Positions 60,844 to 64,000 of a stretch of 64,000 bases of DNA are shown one piece after another. The position numbers and the translations under genes are program-made. The notes below the pieces were generated by a model. The model was not told the origin of the DNA. It ran no database searches and saw only the letters and a program-made list of their open reading frames with translations. The stretch spans positions 1,210,049 through 1,274,048 of the forward strand of contig NZ_BLJA01000001.1 in NCBI RefSeq assembly GCF_019972295.1, in the 5' to 3' direction. The DNA comes from Geobacter sp. AOG2 (GTDB taxonomy: Bacteria; Desulfobacterota; Desulfuromonadia; Geobacterales; Pseudopelobacteraceae). Numbering within the stretch: position 1 is the first letter of the stretch; every line of letters begins with the position of its first letter.

Positions 60844-61083
60844 TCAATCCGGCTCCTGCCAGGGTTCTTTCGGGAGGCTCAGTCGCGATCTGATATAGGG
60901 TAGCCAATCCGCGGCTCTGCCGAGTTCGCCGGGGACACAACGGTTGCAGCCGACGCAGGCCAGGGCGTCGTTGTTCTTCTGATATTTTACGCAGGCCTCT
61001 ACGGTGATTCGGGCTGTCATTCTTCGGCAGTCAACCATGACGTGCGTCCGCATGAAAACATCAGTATCGATAGACTCGGCCAT
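60844..61083 (-). CDS. Small cysteine-rich protein, unknown function
   Basis: The 79-residue protein has five cysteines: one in MVDCRRMTARI, one in VEACVKYQ and a CxxCxxC group in ALACVGCNRCVPGEL. This could bind a metal or Fe-S cluster. No signal peptide or membrane segment. The ribosome site is weak (GAGCG). A terminator follows its stop, which supports a real transcription unit. I do not recognise the family. Confidence 0.55.
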   Translation of the reverse strand: MAESIDTDVFMRTHVMVDCRRMTARITVEACVKYQKNNDALACVGCNRCVPGELGRAADWLPYIRSRLSLPKEPWQEPD

Positions 61084-61245
61084 ATCATCGCTCGATGACG
61101 CTGATATATTGTAACACCCACAGCCTTTTGATCCTCTATATCACATCTTTATTTCTTTGCAAGCGGAAAAATTTGAAAGCGGATTCGGCGTGGCTTCCCT
61201 CGGCGACACTTTCGTAAAGCGTGAGAATTCGCGGTTTGGCGTGAC

Positions 61246-62766
61246 CTACAAAGGGAATTCTGCCCCGGAGTGCCGGGCGAGGAATTGCATGGTTTCGTCG
61301 GGGGGTAGGGGGCACGACACCAGGTATCCCTGGATTTCATCGCATCCCAGGTCCCGAAGGTAGTCCACTTGTTCCTGGGTTTCGACCCCCTCGGCCATAA
61401 CCCGCATGCCCAGGCTGTGGGCCATGGAGATGATCGCCCGGGAGATGGCGGCGGACCGTTCGTCCGTTGTGACGGCATTGGTGAAAGCTTTGTCGATTTT
61501 CAGCTTGCTGATGGAAAACTGGCTCAAGTAGGCGAGGCTGGAGTAGCCGGTGCCGAAGTCGTCTAGGGCGATCTGCACCCCTCTGGCGTGCAGGGCCTCG
61601 AACGCCGCAACCGTCGCTTGGCGGTTCCTGAGCAGTGCGCCCTCTGTTATTTCTAACTCCAGATAGCCCGGCTCCAGACCGGTTTCATTCAGGATTGCGA
61701 GTATCCACGGCACTAGGTTGCCGGAGTGGAGTTGGGTAGGAGAGAGGTTGACCGCATACCTGACCGGTTGGCAGCCGTAACCGGTGCAGGCGAGGTGATG
61801 CTCGCCGGCGGTGCGGAGTACCCATTCGCCCAGGGGGGCCATGATGCCCATGTCCTCGGCCAAGGGGATGAACCGATCGGGGGAGATGGGGCCTAGGGTC
61901 TGGTGGTCCCAGCGGACCAACGCCTCCACCCCCACAACCCTGCCGTTCTGAAGGTTAACCTGGGGCTGATAGTTCAGGGAAAAATCCCGGCGATCCAGGG
62001 CGCGGCGCAGGTCGTTCTCCAACAGCAGTCGGCTGAATTCCGATTCGTAGCTTTGAGGCGAAAAGAAGCGGAAGGTGTTTTGCCCCAGGTCACGTGCCTT
62101 GAGCAGGGCGGCATAGGCGTTTCTGATCAGCGCGTCGGCGCTGTCTCCCCCTTCGGGATAGGCGCAGATCCCCATGTTGGAGTTGATGATGAGCTCCTGG
62201 CAGCCCAGTTGGAAGGAATCGGACAGGGCCTGAAAAATTCTTTCCACCACTCGTGCGACCCCATCTCTGTCCCCGGTCCGGGGGAGTAGCAGCAGAAATT
62301 CGTCCCGCCCCGGCCGACACAGGTTGTCATGCTTCTGCAGGCACATCCCAAGGCGTTTGGCCACCTCCTGCAACAGGGCGTCCCCCACGAACTGGCCGAG
62401 GGTATCGTTGATGAGTTTGAAGCGATCAAGAGAGAGAAAGATAACGGCAAGTTTTTCGCCGCTCTTTTTGGAGGAGACAAGGGCATCGTGCAGGGTATTG
62501 TAGAATTGTATCCGGCTTGGCAGGCCGGTCACGTGGTCTATCAAGGGCGGGGGGCCGTTGATGTCACCCCGGCGCCGCATCTTCGCAACCGCGTTCTCCA
62601 GGAAAGAAACCCGGTTTCGTAGTGTACCTATCTCTTTTTCAAGGTGTCGCCGCGTTCTGGTAGCATCGTGCATTGAAGTTCCCGTCGTTACGGTTTCAAT
62701 CGAAAGATGACCACTTAAAGCCTGGAAGCTGCGGGAGATCGCATCGTCCCGACGAACAGCGCACAT
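61246..62766 (-). CDS. GGDEF-EAL protein with degenerate GGDEF, probable c-di-GMP phosphodiesterase
   Basis: The frame is up to 506 residues. A coiled-coil-like segment (residues 38-66) precedes a GGDEF domain whose motif reads GRDEF (153-157). A complete EAL domain follows: EALVRW at 281-286, then LELEITEGALLRN, ALDDFGTGYSSLAYL, KLKIDKAF, and AEGVETQEQ with IQGYLVS. The EAL domain should hydrolyse c-di-GMP, while the GGDEF domain is probably inactive or GTP-sensing. There is no membrane segment. Start at 62766 or 62673 (MHDATRTRR) is not resolved by a ribosome site. Confidence 0.9.
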   Translation of the reverse strand: MCAVRRDDAISRSFQALSGHLSIETVTTGTSMHDATRTRRHLEKEIGTLRNRVSFLENAVAKMRRRGDINGPPPLIDHVTGLPSRIQFYNTLHDALVSSKKSGEKLAVIFLSLDRFKLINDTLGQFVGDALLQEVAKRLGMCLQKHDNLCRPGRDEFLLLLPRTGDRDGVARVVERIFQALSDSFQLGCQELIINSNMGICAYPEGGDSADALIRNAYAALLKARDLGQNTFRFFSPQSYESEFSRLLLENDLRRALDRRDFSLNYQPQVNLQNGRVVGVEALVRWDHQTLGPISPDRFIPLAEDMGIMAPLGEWVLRTAGEHHLACTGYGCQPVRYAVNLSPTQLHSGNLVPWILAILNETGLEPGYLELEITEGALLRNRQATVAAFEALHARGVQIALDDFGTGYSSLAYLSQFSISKLKIDKAFTNAVTTDERSAAISRAIISMAHSLGMRVMAEGVETQEQVDYLRDLGCDEIQGYLVSCPLPPDETMQFLARHSGAEFPL

Positions 62767-63494
62767 ATATGAAATTTAAATACTCTTTATACCTTTTTTT
62801 GCGGAAGTACAAGGGTTTAATGAAGATAGAGTACCCTGGTTCCTTGAAATGAAACTCCGGCCCACTAATTCTTGACTTCTACCTGCTCAAAATTTCAAAA
62901 AAACTTGACGATCTCAACAGTTTGGACTATGAAGCTAAATTAGTATTTGATTATATTAATCTCTATGGTTTCAATTTTCCGAAGCTTGATGTGTTTACAC
63001 AATCCACCGCAACAAACGACACAAGCCTTTCGATACCCTGTTTTCTCAAGCCTTATTATAGTCTCCTGTTTGTAAAGATATAATATTATTTGTTATATTT
63101 GTTTGGTGCCTCTCCTGCTTTTTTAACAGGGTATCACCCCCGGAGGTGAGCCACGTTTTCAAATTTTGAAATCAAAGCGAGGTTAACTAGCTGTTTTGGT
63201 ATTATATTATTTCTTCTGGCAGATGTTATGTGTACCGTTTAGCTTGACTGGTTTTGTCGTTGATGGTTTTTCGGATATCACCCCATTCTACGTGGCGATA
63301 ACCAACCGCTATCTTCGATAATTTTTGGTACAATGAATGAGGACTTCTTACTGTAGTAATTAATAGCGCCGACAAATTATTGATAGTCGGGAAGATGGAT
63401 CGTATGTTTTGGCAAAAGCAGTGACGGGCCTTAGACTTCTCGTTACCGTTTTAAGATGCATAAGAATAGCTTTTCCCGGAATGGAGCAGTTCCC
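62767..63494. other. A/T-rich intergenic region, no gene recognised
   Basis: The 728 nt between the GGDEF-EAL gene and the solute-binding receptor gene are A/T-rich. They include a near-palindrome TTTCAAA-TTTTGAAA (about 63157-63171). No supported coding frame, tRNA or riboswitch-like fold was found on either strand. Confidence 0.4.
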
Positions 63495-64000
63495 ATGAAT
63501 TTTCGCACGCGCTCTTGGTGGTTCATAGTGCTCATAACAGTATCTGCTCTTACGGGTACCGGCGGCGCGTCGCAATCAACTAAAAGTTCCAAAGGAATGC
63601 TGATACTGACTCCGGAAGAGAATGCCTGGCTTGCCGCACACCCGGTCGTGCGTGTCAGGATCAGTCGAACCTACCCACCGTTTGAATTCTTCGATCAGGG
63701 CCATTTCCAAGGCATGGCGTACGACCATCTCATGCTTATTGGCAAACAGCTGGGCATCGAGTTTCGGCCGGAACCCGACATGTCATGGAAGGATGCGCTT
63801 GAGTCCCTCAAGAACAAGAGCGGAGTTGACCTTGCCCTGATGATAACTCATGATAAGAACCGGGAAAGTTTTATCGAATTTACCAAAAATTATATATCAT
63901 TCCCGCAAGTCATCTTCACTCGTAAAAATAGTAAATTTATTTCCAATATTAAGGATCTTTCCGGTGGCGTAATCGCCACGGAAAACGATTTTATCGAGGC
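63495..64000 (+). CDS. Solute-binding (SBP_bac_3) receptor N-terminus, cut by the window edge
   Basis: The gene starts at ATG 63495 (GGAG 8 nt upstream) and is open to the end of the window (168 residues seen). A signal segment (WWFIVLITVSALTG) is followed by LTPEENAWLAAHPVVRVRI, YPPFEFFDQGHFQGMAYDHLMLIGKQLGIEF and VDLALMITHDKNRESFIEFTK. This is the pattern of BvgS-like family 3 solute-binding sensor domains. The downstream output domain (histidine kinase or GGDEF) is outside the window. Confidence 0.8.
   Translation, partial: MNFRTRSWWFIVLITVSALTGTGGASQSTKSSKGMLILTPEENAWLAAHPVVRVRISRTYPPFEFFDQGHFQGMAYDHLMLIGKQLGIEFRPEPDMSWKDALESLKNKSGVDLALMITHDKNRESFIEFTKNYISFPQVIFTRKNSKFISNIKDLSGGVIATENDFIE

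Noticed and set aside
1..64000. CRISPR arrays, rRNA genes, prophage or integrase genes
   Set aside because: Looked for regularly spaced repeats, conserved rRNA words and integrase or phage structural motifs; none was found.

Overview
The window looks like chromosomal DNA of a Geobacter-like member of the Desulfuromonadota (Geobacterales). This is inferred from gene content: a hopanoid block (shc, hpnA, dxs, hpnH), many secreted and lipoprotein genes, c-type cytochrome modules, tungsten aldehyde:ferredoxin oxidoreductase, several c-di-GMP proteins and ferredoxin-rich redox genes. No rRNA, phage, integrase, transposase or CRISPR array was seen.

Layout. (1) 1-9950, minus strand: housekeeping genes. 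In transcription order these are yhbY, gph, AOR, yraN, a split glutamine-type NAD synthetase (nitrilase subunit plus nadE), a lipoprotein, a YciH/SUI1 factor, tRNA-Leu, tig-clpP-clpX, hup, tRNA-Asp and tRNA-Val. (2) 10191-16575, plus strand: hopanoid biosynthesis, closed by a strong terminator. (3) 16576-34067, plus strand: an accessory block coding almost only for exported proteins. It holds a PNPOx-like protein, a cytochrome c/periplasmic-binding fusion, an 1891-residue beta-helix protein, three tandem cupredoxin (multicopper-oxidase-like) proteins, three lipoproteins (one with Kelch repeats) and a subtilisin-like protease. Three of the products end in dockerin-like EF-hand modules. Copper ligands are complementary between the first two cupredoxin proteins and absent from the third. 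This is the best candidate for an undescribed system. (4) 34364-43524, minus strand: an RND efflux operon (tetR-pepN-TolC-AcrA-AcrB order) with an aminopeptidase N inside it. (5) 43718-50022: a flavin and iron-sulfur redox operon with its own TetR and a divergent aldehyde dehydrogenase, tied together by two TAGACC-type operators. (6) 50045-54714: an orphan MerA-type reductase, a small unknown gene, rimI and pyrK-pyrD, interspersed with MITE-like repeats. (7) 54731-64000: c-di-GMP and sensor proteins, a lone TraB-like lipoprotein, an MFS exporter, small secreted proteins, and the start of a solute-binding receptor cut by the window edge.

How parts work together. Region 2 cyclises squalene to hopene, supplies isoprenoid precursor through Dxs and adds the adenosyl side chain through HpnH. 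Region 3 probably builds an extracellular or outer-membrane assembly; its substrate is unknown, and metal or phenolic oxidation is only a guess from the cupredoxins. Regions 4 and 5 look like stress and xenobiotic modules, each under a local TetR repressor.

Limits. All functions come from reading motifs and translations by eye. Starts were moved to internal codons where a Shine-Dalgarno sequence or family convention supported this, as noted in each entry.
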